Source: Cellvibrio polysaccharolyticus
GTDB lineage: Bacteria; Pseudomonadota; Gammaproteobacteria; Pseudomonadales; Cellvibrionaceae
Direction of reading: 5' to 3'
NCBI RefSeq assembly: GCF_015182315.1
Contig: NZ_PRDL01000001.1
Span: 1,798,001-1,862,000 of the forward strand
Length of the DNA: 64,000 nucleotides
The notes beneath the pieces were generated by a model that had not been told where the DNA came from, did no database searches, and was given only the letters and a program-made list of their open reading frames with translations. The position numbers were made by a program, and so were the translations under genes. Below, piece after piece: positions 1-8,830 of this stretch (position 1 is the stretch's first letter; each line of letters begins with the position of its first letter).

Positions 1-111
1 CACCGAGTTGCCAAAGCCCAGCGCTCCTACCGCGAAGGAAAGGGTAGAAGCAGACCGGATCAGCCTTGCCAGGGTTTTTCGGGTGAATTTTTTGTTGTGA
101 TGATGTGTCAT
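1..111 (-). CDS. N-terminal fragment of an exported protein (cut by window edge)
   Basis: Only the first 37 codons are inside the window. The ATG at 111-109 has an AGGAG eight bases upstream. The peptide begins MTHHHNKKFTRK and continues into a hydrophobic stretch (STLSFAVGALGFG), which looks like a signal peptide or membrane anchor with an unusually long basic N-region. It lies 102 bases downstream of the GH5 gene on the same strand, so it may be co-transcribed with it. The function cannot be judged from this fragment. Confidence 0.5.
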   Translation of the reverse strand, partial: MTHHHNKKFTRKTLARLIRSASTLSFAVGALGFGNSV

Positions 112-213
112 GGAGACGCTCCTAATATTATTGCTTTTATCGCTGGCCGCTCATTTCTCGGATTGATAGTGAGGCGGCATCAGGATGCTGTTGTCGTAAC
201 CTGCGGTTGAGGT

Positions 214-1506
214 TTACGGTTGAATCAGTGTTGTTTTGGTCAGGGCATCCAGTGCCTGCTGGTCAAAAACCCGGTTGGTTTTGCGATCAAAAATGCCGGA
301 GCCGAAATTATCCAGCGCACCGCTATCCCAGTAGAAAGGTAATAAACCGTTGGCGATGGCGGTTTTGGTTACGTAGCCAAGGTAGTAAGCGCGTGATGCC
401 AGATGTCGCTCCAGCGATTCACCGGTAAGGTCATCGCGGCGCATGGCTGCGAATTCGCCCAGCACTACCGGAATCCCCTGATCAACAAACCGGGTCTTCA
501 TTTGAGCGAACAAATCATCAACGGTGCTTTCTTCACCCCAGGTGGGGTTGCGCTCCGTATCCGTGGTGGAGTGAAAACCTTCACCCCAGTAATAAAACTG
601 CTTGCCCCAGGATTCATCGGTTCTCATCAGGGTGAAATTGAAGGGGGTGTAAAAGTGCACTTCAAACATCAGTCGCTCAGCAATGGTGTCTTCAGGCATA
701 CCGGTCCACAGTTGCTGGCTTAATTCGATATCGGTTTTCGGGCCTTGCACGATAAGCACCCGGTAGGCGTTCTTGCCGCCGGTGGCGCGCACGGCATCAA
801 CAAAGGTCTGGTGGTAGGCGCGCAAAACATCCATATGTTCTGCCTTTTCCACATCCGGCTCGTTGGCGCTGGCGAACATCAGGCGCTCATCAAAATCGCG
901 TAAATGGGTGGCAATTTGCTCCCAGAAGGCTTTTTGTTTCGCGTTGATTTCCGTCTGTTTGGCGGTATTGATATTGTTTTCCAGCCAGCCGCCATCCCAA
1001 TGAATGTTCACCATCACGTACATATCATTGTCGATACAGTGTTGAACGACCTGTTTGACCCGGTTCAGCCATGCCGGGTCGATGGCTGCTGTTTGCTGGT
1101 TCGCGTACTGATTCCAGGAAACCGGTATCCGGATCGCATTGAAGCCATTGGCCTTAACCAATTGAATCAGTTCGTTGCTGGCTTGCGGGTTGCCCCAGGC
1201 GGTTTCACCGCCGATGGCCTCGAGCGTATTACCAATGTTCCAGCCCACCTTGATGGCATCGGCAATCTGTATGGCGTTCCGGGTCATACCGGTACTGTCC
1301 GGCGCCAGCGGGTGGCTGTTGTAATCCGGGTAAATACCGGCGGCTGCAACACTGGATGACGATGACGAAATAACCGGAGCGGCGCTGGATGCGCTGCTGG
1401 CTGTGGACGATGGAACATCAGGTGACGGCGATTTACTGCCACTGCTACCACAGGCGGTCAGCAGCAATAGCAGACCCGACAACAGAGCCGGAAGAATAAT
1501 TCTCAT
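214..1506 (-). CDS. GH5 family endoglucanase, lipoprotein
   Basis: This 430-residue protein is predicted to hydrolyse beta-1,4-glucans (cellulose or related glucans) at the cell surface. The signal peptide ends in a lipobox (LLTAC, Cys19). A Ser/Ala-rich linker follows (about 20-57), as is common in Cellvibrio carbohydrate enzymes, and then a single GH5 TIM barrel. Visible active-site residues are the acid/base Glu216 in ANEP, His169 in NIHW, His284/Tyr286 in VHFY and the nucleophile Glu351 in LGEF. The GWNIGNT...ETAWGNP entry motif resembles subfamily 4, but that assignment is tentative. I chose ATG 1506 because it has GAGG five bases upstream and yields the lipoprotein signal. The reading frame stays open 115 codons further upstream, but that extension lacks features of a protein. 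Confidence 0.9.
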   Translation of the reverse strand: MRIILPALLSGLLLLLTACGSSGSKSPSPDVPSSTASSASSAAPVISSSSSSVAAAGIYPDYNSHPLAPDSTGMTRNAIQIADAIKVGWNIGNTLEAIGGETAWGNPQASNELIQLVKANGFNAIRIPVSWNQYANQQTAAIDPAWLNRVKQVVQHCIDNDMYVMVNIHWDGGWLENNINTAKQTEINAKQKAFWEQIATHLRDFDERLMFASANEPDVEKAEHMDVLRAYHQTFVDAVRATGGKNAYRVLIVQGPKTDIELSQQLWTGMPEDTIAERLMFEVHFYTPFNFTLMRTDESWGKQFYYWGEGFHSTTDTERNPTWGEESTVDDLFAQMKTRFVDQGIPVVLGEFAAMRRDDLTGESLERHLASRAYYLGYVTKTAIANGLLPFYWDSGALDNFGSGIFDRKTNRVFDQQALDALTKTTLIQP

Positions 1507-1859
1507 GAATGCCTCGGTTATTTTTATCTTTATTAGTGTGCCGCTGCCAGCTGGTGGCGGGGGCTTATTGTCTGATGGACAATTTAAGGTGGGCGAATGC
1601 GGGGAATGTATCGTTTTAAGGTGAATTCCTGCCAAAAATTGAATAGTTAAAATAATTTTGATTTTTTTGTTAGTTTTGGGGCGTGTTTTTGAAGCCTTGG
1701 CGGAGATTTGTGATTGTTTTTTGAGCTGTTGATGTTTTTCTAATGATGAGCCAAACAAGGTATGGATCAGATTTTCATTCGCCAATTTCAGACGGAACAC
1801 CGCCCACAAAAAAGCCCGGTCAGCTTTCACTGCCGGGCTTTCGTATTTCAATCAGGAAC
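1507..1859. other. Gene-free stretch between the cytochrome gene and the GH5 gene
   Basis: No convincing gene is visible on either strand. It holds the terminator of the upstream minus-strand cytochrome gene and, nearer 1507, the AT-rich leader of the GH5 gene. The GH5 frame remains open through it by chance. Confidence 0.6.
1805..1841 (-). terminator. Rho-independent terminator after the cytochrome gene
   Basis: AAAGCCCGG (1811-1819) and CCGGGCTTT (1833-1841) form a 9-bp stem. Read on the minus strand the stem is followed by a run of six T. It lies about 20 bases past the stop codon of the 1860-5345 gene, which separates that gene from the GH5 gene. Confidence 0.85.
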
Positions 1860-4800
1860 TTATTCCTCGTATTCACCTTTGAGGGTGCTCAGATAAGCAA
1901 CCAGATCACGGATCTGTTCGCGGCTGAGCAAGTAACCCATCGGTGGCATACCGGACACAGAGGTTTCAACATCGGCTACATCCACACGGTTGATCACGTG
2001 GGTTTTATCACCCGCGGTAATCGTCATAGTGGTTTTGGTTTCCGCATCGAAAGTACCTTCAATACGATCACCGTTTTTCAGCACCGCGGTAATACGACCG
2101 AAACCGGGCGCAATACGTGCAGCCGGGTCAACCAGCGCTTCCAGCAATTGTTCGCGGGAAATGACGTTGGCGATGTTGGTCAGTTCCGGGCCAACCAGGT
2201 TGCCGCGTTTGCCCACGATATGACAGCGCACACACTGAGCCGCATTGTCGAAGCGGAAGAGGGTGCGACCGGCTATCGCATCGCCGCCGTACAGCGACTC
2301 GCGGTATACATCGACCGGCTCATCCTTGTTTTTGCTGCTCTGGTAAGTTTCCAGCAGGGCTTTCACATCGGCGGCTTCAATTTTCTCGGCGGCGCTAACC
2401 AGTTCCAGTTGCACTTCCGGCGCGATATTGCCATCAATCAATTTCTGCAATTGTTTGGCGAATACGGCGTAGGCTTCCGGCGCTTTAACGTTGGCCAATG
2501 ACAGATAAGCGGCTTGTTGTTCGCCGGTTGAACCGTCTTGTAACAACAGGTCATGCATTTCCACGGTCTGGGTTACTGGCAAGTCCAGCTCCGGCACCAT
2601 CGCCAGGGCGGCCATACGTACCGCTTGGTCTTTATCTTTCAGCGCCGAGAACACCACTTCACCCATGTCGGCGTAGTTCTGACCGTTGAGCGTGGTCAGC
2701 GCGGCAATACGGACTACCGGCGCCGGGTCGCTGGCCAGGGCTTTCAACAGCGCATCGTTAACGCTGCGAATGTCCAGCGAGCCAACCGCAAGAATCGTGG
2801 CTTCACGCACCGCCGCTTCCTTGTCGCCAATCAATTTGGCGAAAACCGAGGTCAGTGCCTGACGAGCGTCTTCTACATTATGTGAAACCACACCGCGATG
2901 CTGGCCGGTAATGCGGTCAAACGCAGAGGATTCGTGCCAAATGCCGACCACACTCAGTGCTTCTGCACGCAGTTTGCTGTCTACGCCAGCTTTCTGTGCA
3001 AAATTCACCAGACGTTGTACGTTTTCTGAACCTTCGCCGTAGAGGTTGGCGTTGATCAGACGGCGCAACAGCGGCTCGTTAGTGAATTTGGTGGTATCCA
3101 ACAGTTCTGCCAGGGCGGGCAGAGCCGGGGTAATAAAGTTGTCATCACTGATGGCGCGCGCGGCGTTGGTGACGACGAACTCGCTCTTGTCGTTAAGGAA
3201 CTGTGCCACCGCCGGGCTTTCCAGACGTTTCAGGGCAACTACCGCTGCCACACGAACCGCTTCTGAGGAATGGGAAACCAGCGCTGCCAGGGCTTCTTCA
3301 TCACCAATACGTTCCAGCGCGATAGCACCGGCATGGCGCAGGTACACGTCTTTATCGTTGTTGGCTTCCAGCATGGCAATAATCGGTTGCACCGCAGCAT
3401 CTGCATTGATGCGACCCAGAGCCTGGGTGGCCAGCAGTTGCACGCGCAGATCCTTGTCTTTCAACAGCGGGATGATTTGTTCGGCAACGCTATCAATATT
3501 GGAGTCACCCAATACACGGGCAGCCTGGGCACGAATTTCGCTGTCCGAATCTTGCAGCAGTGCTACCAGCGCCGTGGCATTGCTGGCATCTTTACGAGCC
3601 AGTTGGCCAATCCCCCACATGGCGTGGATACGGGCCAATTGGTGTTCGTCTTCAGCGGCAACTTTTTGCAATTGAGCAATATCACCACGCTTGACCAGTT
3701 CAAACTGGGATTTTTGACGCACACGCATATCGTCGTGGCGCAACAGTTCGGTCAGCAGCTCAACGGAGTGTTCGGCAAACGATTCCGCCAAACGTTTTTG
3801 GGTGTCTTGTCTGGCTTCATTACCGGCGGCGTCCGGGGTATCCAGCTTCCAGATGCGACCTTTTTGTTTAAGGCCCCAACCTTCAATCCAGTCGCTCATG
3901 TAGAGCGCGCCGTCCGGACCAAAGTCGATGCCGGTGGTCAGTGCACCACGGAAAACCTGCTGGTCAGTGGCCAATTTGAAAGATGCGCCTTGCGGCTCAA
4001 GGGTGAAAGCATTAACGCCGGAGCGCGGTGCAGAACCCACAAACTCAACCACGAAGAAGTGGTCTTTCCATTTTTCGCTGAACGCAGTACCCGGGTTGTA
4101 AGCCATACCGGCCGGGCCGGAGTGATAAGGGGCGATAGGCGGCAGAATGTGCGCTGCCTGACCGTCAAAGCGCGGCGTGTAGTAGTTTTCGTCCATCCAC
4201 ACTTTGTAGGTGTTGTTTTTCGGGTCTTTATATTTGCCCAGCTGCCAGTTGGTGCGCCAGCCGGAATCGGAACCGTCAATCAAATACACCAGGCGCTCGT
4301 ACTCGCCCACATGGTCACCGTCGTTATCCACGCTGATCATGTTGCCGTGTTTGTCGAAAGAGAATTCATGCACGTTACGCACGCCAGCGGCAAACACTTC
4401 AAAGCCGGAACCATCCAGTTCGCTACGAACCACAACACCCTGATTGGAGTATTGCCATTTTTTGCCGTCCTGATCGGTAACGTTGGTGCCCACATCGCCC
4501 ATGCTGTAATAAATACGACCATCCGGGCCCAGGGTAATACCGGACAAACCATGGCCGCTAAAACCGATATGTACGGCAAAGCCGTGGGCAATGGAGGTTT
4601 TGCTATCGGCGATGCCGTCACCATCGGTGTCTTTTACTCGCCAGGCATCCGGTGCAACCGTCAGGAAAACTTCATCCAGATCGTTGTGATAAAAAACGCC
4701 GCCCAGTACATCGGTCACTTCGGTGTTGAAGTCACGCAGGTAAACCTGAGCCCGGTCTGCGGTGCCGCTGCCGGTGGTATCTTCCAGCAACAGGACTTCT

Positions 4801-5345
4801 TCTTTATTAACGGCCAGATCGCGCCAATCGTGGCTGCCGTCTTTATTGCGATCCGGGATAAATTTGTTCTGGTCACTTTTTTCCGGTGCCAGTTCGGTAT
4901 GCAGGAAGTTTCGGCGATCTTCCACGGTTTTGAAGGTCATGGAAGGCTGTTCCCATGCCGGATAACCGCGAATATCAAATTCGGAATTATTGCTGCGGAA
5001 CGTGTTGGCAACCCAGATTCGGCCTTTGTCATCCACATTCAGCGCTACGGTATCCCCGAGCAGCTTTTCTGACGCCCACAAGGTAGCTTGCATATCGTCC
5101 GGCATGGTCATGCTGATTTGCTGCATGATCTGCTTGGCGGTGCGTTCGGCTTCGGCGTCACTGACCTGCCGAACCTCAAGTTCGGGCTTGGCGGCGCTGG
5201 AAGTTTGCGCTACGTCAGAAGAGGTTGTGGATGCTGCGGGAGGGGTGTTGTCCTGGGAGCAACCGCTCAGCACGGTCAGGGAAATAATCAGAGCCAGTGC
5301 AGAACGGTGGCCCTGTAAAACGCCGGTAAGGAAATTTTTTTTCAT
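1860..5345 (-). CDS. PVC-type haem-binding lipoprotein: beta-propeller, HEAT repeats, cytochrome c
   Basis: This 1161-residue protein is predicted to be an exported lipoprotein (lipobox LSGC in the first 35 residues). Residues about 60-510 resemble the propeller of membrane-bound dehydrogenase / glucose-sorbosone dehydrogenase-like proteins (repeated DxDGxGxAD segments). Residues about 515-985 are HEAT-type alpha repeats (many L-x-D-x-D-xx-VR-xx-A units). The C-terminal 125 residues are a monohaem cytochrome c with CVRCH at about 1038-1042 and a possible Met ligand in SGMPPMG. The family is named for Planctomycetes/Verrucomicrobia, where it is abundant and mostly of unknown substrate; a role in periplasmic oxidation of a carbohydrate is inference. 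A TTG two codons upstream is possible, but the ATG at 5345 is preferred. Confidence 0.85.
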   Translation of the reverse strand: MKKNFLTGVLQGHRSALALIISLTVLSGCSQDNTPPAASTTSSDVAQTSSAAKPELEVRQVSDAEAERTAKQIMQQISMTMPDDMQATLWASEKLLGDTVALNVDDKGRIWVANTFRSNNSEFDIRGYPAWEQPSMTFKTVEDRRNFLHTELAPEKSDQNKFIPDRNKDGSHDWRDLAVNKEEVLLLEDTTGSGTADRAQVYLRDFNTEVTDVLGGVFYHNDLDEVFLTVAPDAWRVKDTDGDGIADSKTSIAHGFAVHIGFSGHGLSGITLGPDGRIYYSMGDVGTNVTDQDGKKWQYSNQGVVVRSELDGSGFEVFAAGVRNVHEFSFDKHGNMISVDNDGDHVGEYERLVYLIDGSDSGWRTNWQLGKYKDPKNNTYKVWMDENYYTPRFDGQAAHILPPIAPYHSGPAGMAYNPGTAFSEKWKDHFFVVEFVGSAPRSGVNAFTLEPQGASFKLATDQQVFRGALTTGIDFGPDGALYMSDWIEGWGLKQKGRIWKLDTPDAAGNEARQDTQKRLAESFAEHSVELLTELLRHDDMRVRQKSQFELVKRGDIAQLQKVAAEDEHQLARIHAMWGIGQLARKDASNATALVALLQDSDSEIRAQAARVLGDSNIDSVAEQIIPLLKDKDLRVQLLATQALGRINADAAVQPIIAMLEANNDKDVYLRHAGAIALERIGDEEALAALVSHSSEAVRVAAVVALKRLESPAVAQFLNDKSEFVVTNAARAISDDNFITPALPALAELLDTTKFTNEPLLRRLINANLYGEGSENVQRLVNFAQKAGVDSKLRAEALSVVGIWHESSAFDRITGQHRGVVSHNVEDARQALTSVFAKLIGDKEAAVREATILAVGSLDIRSVNDALLKALASDPAPVVRIAALTTLNGQNYADMGEVVFSALKDKDQAVRMAALAMVPELDLPVTQTVEMHDLLLQDGSTGEQQAAYLSLANVKAPEAYAVFAKQLQKLIDGNIAPEVQLELVSAAEKIEAADVKALLETYQSSKNKDEPVDVYRESLYGGDAIAGRTLFRFDNAAQCVRCHIVGKRGNLVGPELTNIANVISREQLLEALVDPAARIAPGFGRITAVLKNGDRIEGTFDAETKTTMTITAGDKTHVINRVDVADVETSVSGMPPMGYLLSREQIRDLVAYLSTLKGEYEE

Positions 5346-5351
5346 GTCCAA

Positions 5352-6016
5352 CTCACGATCGTTATGGTTATTTGAAGCTGCCTTCGCAGGCCATCAAGTG
5401 TCGGTGCGAATTATAGGCGAGCAGCGATCCGCTGAAATCAACTTTGACCTATATAGACATTACTTAACACTCCGATTATTTTTTCAGGAAGCGCTGAAAA
5501 ATAGCACAGCTTCGCTATTTTCAATCCGCTCACCAGGGCTTTTTATTCAAACTGGTATACAAGTTTGCTGTCGGTATTTTTTATCAGGACGACAGGCGGG
5601 TCAAGCGATTTAAAGTTGGCCGCAGGTTAAATTATCGTCAAATTCCGGTGGCTGCCGCGCAGGAAATTTCGGCGAGGCGGTTACAGCGTCTTCTTTCCGT
5701 TGTTTTGATCAGCCGTGATTGAAATGTCGGTCGGGACGCAGACGCATTTTGTATGTTATTGATTTTTCAGAATAGTTTTTAGCGATTTGCAGCCTTTTGA
5801 TGAGCCGGGAATGGAGCCGAAAAGGCTTTACTTGTGTGTAACAGGGAGTATATAGTGAATCCGCTGGCAAACATGCAGCATTATTTATGGTTACATCGTT
5901 GTTCTAGCAGTACGACTATTAGTACCTCGTTTTGTTCTTCATAAGTAAGTGTGATCAGTCAGCATAAGCCAAATGGCACATAATTTATTAACACGCTTGA
6001 GAGCAAAGAGGTTCTT
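5352..6016. other. Long gene-free region: divergent upstream DNA and cold-shock leader
   Basis: 665 bases without a credible gene. The left part is the upstream region of the minus-strand cytochrome gene. The right part holds a candidate promoter (5827-5856) and a roughly 150-base untranslated leader of the cold-shock gene, a length typical of thermosensing cspA leaders. I see no exact match to the E. coli cold-box sequence. Confidence 0.5.
5827..5856 (+). promoter_or_regulatory. Candidate sigma70 promoter of the cold-shock gene
   Basis: TTTACT (5827-5832) and TATAGT (5851-5856) are separated by 18 bases. Transcription would start near 5863 and give a leader of about 154 bases, close to the E. 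coli cspA leader length. The -35 box is weak. Confidence 0.4.
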
Positions 6017-6223
6017 ATGTCCAGAAGTACTGGTACTGTTAAGTGGTTCAACGAATCCAAAGGTTTCGGTTTTATTGAGAGCGAAGGTGGTCAGGACGTA
6101 TTCGTTCACTACAGCGCTATCAGCGGTTCAGGTTTCAAAACCCTGGCCGAAGGCCAACGCGTTGAGTTCGACGTTAAGCCAGGTCAAAAAGGCCCACAAG
6201 CTGAGAACGTGATTGGTCTGTAA
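6017..6223 (+). CDS. Cold-shock protein, CspA family
   Basis: A 68-residue single cold-shock domain, the usual family length. The RNA-binding motifs KGFGFI (RNP1, about 15-20) and VFVHYS (RNP2, about 28-33) are intact, as is the VKWFN opening. Such proteins bind single-stranded RNA and DNA and melt mRNA structure in the cytoplasm. An AAGAGG lies six bases before the ATG. The gene stands alone between a long leader and a strong terminator, as expected for a highly expressed, post-transcriptionally regulated csp gene. Whether it is cold-induced cannot be read from sequence. Confidence 0.95.
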   Translation: MSRSTGTVKWFNESKGFGFIESEGGQDVFVHYSAISGSGFKTLAEGQRVEFDVKPGQKGPQAENVIGL

Positions 6224-6249
6224 GGACCCCGTTAACACAGCTTGACCCA

Positions 6250-6279
6250 ACAAAGCCGCTTTTAGCGGCTTTGTTTTTT
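6250..6279 (+). terminator. Rho-independent terminator of the cold-shock gene
   Basis: ACAAAGCCGCT / AGCGGCTTTGT form an 11-bp stem with a TT-rich loop, followed by a run of T. It starts 27 bases after the stop codon. Confidence 0.9.
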
Positions 6280-6412
6280 GTGCTCGGGATGAGCCGCTAT
6301 CGCATAACCGCAGGGATACATCAGTTTTACTGACATGCGTCCCCTTGCCGGAATCTTACCTTCTGTCATTTGGCGCCGGTTGATTGCCGTAAATGACCTG
6401 GAGGTAATTACC

Positions 6413-7066
6413 TTGCCCGAATACGTTACATCTGCTTCTGCCCACGTGCGCTCCCGGCACGGCATTCTCATGCTTAACAACCGCCACCGCCTTATCCGCG
6501 ATATTCAGAAAAACAATCCTTTCCCCGGTCTGCATGGTCATCAGGTTTGGCAATCCAGTTTTATGATTATGGATTACCTCGAAAACAATCCTATAGCTGC
6601 CAATCAGGATATTCTCGACCTCGGTTGTGGCTGGGGGTTGCTGGGTATTTTTTGTGCAAAACATTTTGCGGCGCGTGTTACCGGCATTGATGCAGACGAG
6701 CATGTGTTCCCTTATTTACACACTCACGCCGAAGTGAACAATGTCACCCTGGCGACCGATCACCGTCGTTTCGATCAAATATCGGAAGATCAGCTGCTGA
6801 CCTCCGACATGCTGGTCGGTGGTGATATTTGTTTCTGGGATGAGATGGTAGGCGCACTGCAAAACCTGATTCAGCGGGCGCTGATGTCGGGCGTACAAAA
6901 AATAATCATTGCCGATCCGGGGCGCCAAACCTTCAGACGGTTGGCCGACTATTGTGCCCGTCATTATGGCGGCGAGCTGTTGCCCTGGCGTTTGGAAGGC
7001 AAGCAACGTCACTCGGGTTATTTATTGATCATACAAAATCCCTGGTTTGTGACCGGGTCTCGATAG
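6413..7066 (+). CDS. Class I SAM-dependent methyltransferase (METTL21/NNMT-like)
   Basis: About 217 residues. The SAM-binding motif I (DLGCGWGLLG) is followed by the acidic motif (GIDAD) and a GGDICFWDE segment in the motif IV region. This pattern fits the lysine/small-molecule methyltransferase group related to METTL21 and nicotinamide N-methyltransferase; the substrate is unknown. I chose the TTG at 6413 because TGGAGG lies eight bases before it. The only upstream in-frame ATG (6335) has no ribosome-binding site. The gene is monocistronic by spacing. Confidence 0.75.
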   Translation: MPEYVTSASAHVRSRHGILMLNNRHRLIRDIQKNNPFPGLHGHQVWQSSFMIMDYLENNPIAANQDILDLGCGWGLLGIFCAKHFAARVTGIDADEHVFPYLHTHAEVNNVTLATDHRRFDQISEDQLLTSDMLVGGDICFWDEMVGALQNLIQRALMSGVQKIIIADPGRQTFRRLADYCARHYGGELLPWRLEGKQRHSGYLLIIQNPWFVTGSR

Positions 7067-7212
7067 CAACAGGGAACTGTTGTTATTTGGGCAATGCTGG
7101 TAGTCTTTTCAATTCTTTTCTTTTATATTTCTTCCTGCTAGTTGTTCGGTTATTCCATTTGCTTGCGCTGTGCTGGCATTGGATTTTTTCGTAATTAACA
7201 CCGGTAATTAAT

Positions 7213-7701
7213 ATGAAGAAAATACTGCTTTTGGCTTTCGCTTTCTGTTTTTTTTCGTCGGTATCGCATGCGCAAACTGCTACCGACAAATCATTGGATG
7301 AACTTTTTTCTCTCACCGATATGGATAAGTTGGTGGACAGTGCTTATGGCCAAATGGACAGCATGTTTGCTCAAATGGCCGGACAAATGGATCTTAACGA
7401 AGCACAAAAACCGATCATGGAGAAATTCTTCAAAAAATACACCGCGCTGGTACGTGAAGAGCTGTCCTGGCAACAATTGAAAGCGCCAATGAATGAGGCT
7501 TACCGCACCGTATTTACCGAGCCTGAAGTGCGCGAATTAATTGAATTCTATCAGTCACCTTTGGGGAAAAAATTACTCGAAAAAATGCCGGAGCTGATGC
7601 AAGCCTCCATGGTGTTGGTGCAGGAATCCATGAAAGATATGATGCCCAAATTGCAGGCGCTGCAACAGGAACTGCAACAGGAACTTGAAGCTGCCAAATA
7701 A
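7213..7701 (+). CDS. Secreted DUF2059 protein
   Basis: 162 residues with a clear signal peptide (MKKILLLAFAFCFFSSVSHAQ, cleaved after HA). The mature part is helical and includes the DUF2059 core around residues 70-140 (FTEPEVRELIEFYQSPLGKKLLEKMP). It ends in a Gln/Glu-rich helix. The family is periplasmic and of unknown function. A strong hairpin follows the gene. Confidence 0.85.
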   Translation: MKKILLLAFAFCFFSSVSHAQTATDKSLDELFSLTDMDKLVDSAYGQMDSMFAQMAGQMDLNEAQKPIMEKFFKKYTALVREELSWQQLKAPMNEAYRTVFTEPEVRELIEFYQSPLGKKLLEKMPELMQASMVLVQESMKDMMPKLQALQQELQQELEAAK

Positions 7702-7715
7702 GTGGTAGCAACTTC

Positions 7716-7754
7716 AAAAAAACCGCACTACCTTTCGGTAAGTGCGGTTTTTTT
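7716..7754. terminator. Bidirectional terminator between DUF2059 and glutaminyl cyclotransferase genes
   Basis: AAAACCGCACTACC and GGTAAGTGCGGTTTT form a long near-perfect stem around a TTTC loop, with an A-run on the left and a T-run on the right. It can therefore end transcripts from both convergent genes. It touches the stop codon of the minus-strand gene. Confidence 0.9.
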
Positions 7755-8562
7755 ATTCTGTGGGGGTGATTTTTAATTGATACAACAGCGGCCACATTTT
7801 TCCGGTTACCCATAAGGTTTGTTGTTGCTCATCCCAGGCGATACCGTTTAATACTCGCTCGCTGCCGGGCGGTGTATGCCGGGTTGCGATTTCGCTTAAA
7901 TCCAGGCTGCCCTCAACATTTCCGCTCACCGGATCAATAATAACAATGCGCGGCTGATGCCAGATATTGGCCCATATTTTCCCGTTAATAAATTCCAGTT
8001 CGTTCAGTTGATTGACCGGTTTGCCTTGCTCGGTAACCTGCACACTGTTAATGACTTTGAAATCTTTTTGCTGATGAAAATAAATGCGATCACTGCCATC
8101 GGTGCGTATCAGGGTTTTCCCGTGGTGGGTTAGTCCCCAGCCTTGCCCCGCGTAAGGCAGCGTTTGCTCCAGGGCAAATGTTTCGCGGTTAAAAATGAGC
8201 AATGCCTGTTCCTGCCAAGTCAGTAAATACAGTTTGTCATTCAGCAGCGTTAGCCCTTCGGCAAAATACTTATCGTCAATTTTTTGCGCCTTTGCCCAAC
8301 CGGCTTGCTGCCGATTGCGTTCCGCAAATGAAGGTTTTACCGGGTAGCGCACCAGCAGCGAGCGGCCATACAAACCGCTGCTTTCATAAAAATAGCCGTT
8401 ATCGATCAGTAGCCCCTGAGTAAAAAGGGCCGGGTCGTGTAGCCGGGTGCTGACAATTTCATACTGATAATGCGTTACCGGGTTGTTGGCCTGTACACCG
8501 GTAAACAAGGCAGTGCCCGTGAAGACTATCAATAGGCTAATGAGGCGAGTAAAAGAAAACAC
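7753..8562 (-). CDS. Glutaminyl-peptide cyclotransferase (beta-propeller type)
   Basis: A 269-residue exported enzyme with a signal peptide of about 25 residues (ending VQAN). It converts N-terminal glutamine of peptides to pyroglutamate, in the periplasm. It belongs to the five-bladed propeller family also found in plants and Xanthomonas, not the zinc-dependent animal family. Family motifs visible in order are FTQGL, YESSGLYG, EGLTL, GQGWGLT, NELEFI, NGIAWD and VTGKMWP. It is convergent with the DUF2059 gene and shares its terminator. Confidence 0.9.
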   Translation of the reverse strand: MFSFTRLISLLIVFTGTALFTGVQANNPVTHYQYEIVSTRLHDPALFTQGLLIDNGYFYESSGLYGRSLLVRYPVKPSFAERNRQQAGWAKAQKIDDKYFAEGLTLLNDKLYLLTWQEQALLIFNRETFALEQTLPYAGQGWGLTHHGKTLIRTDGSDRIYFHQQKDFKVINSVQVTEQGKPVNQLNELEFINGKIWANIWHQPRIVIIDPVSGNVEGSLDLSEIATRHTPPGSERVLNGIAWDEQQQTLWVTGKMWPLLYQLKITPTE

Positions 8563-8830
8563 AGGTACTCCAACAGAGGTGTCAGCCGGGCTGCCGCTGC
8601 ATCATCGGCGGTGAAAACAGATTTGGCATGTTAACAATCGCTGCCTGACTTGCCCATCCCGTGATGAATCGGGTGTTGGATGCTTGCGTGCGGGTTTATT
8701 GTTTTGCAGGCTTCTCAGGTGTGCGCGGGAGTAGTTGGCGCTTTAACGCTTTGGTCATGCCTATTGTTCGGGAGCCTGCTAATATCGGCATCTGGCCGGA
8801 TAGCGGCTGCAATCGGGATAGATATTGAGC

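Noticed and set aside
1507..1851. N-terminal extension of the GH5 protein
   Set aside because: Adds 115 residues without homology-like pattern upstream of an excellent lipoprotein signal with its own ribosome-binding site.
3270..5072. 600-codon plus-strand reading frame opposite the cytochrome gene
   Set aside because: It is the antisense shadow of the 1860-5345 gene: its residues mirror the codon pattern of the real protein and no domain or start signal is visible.
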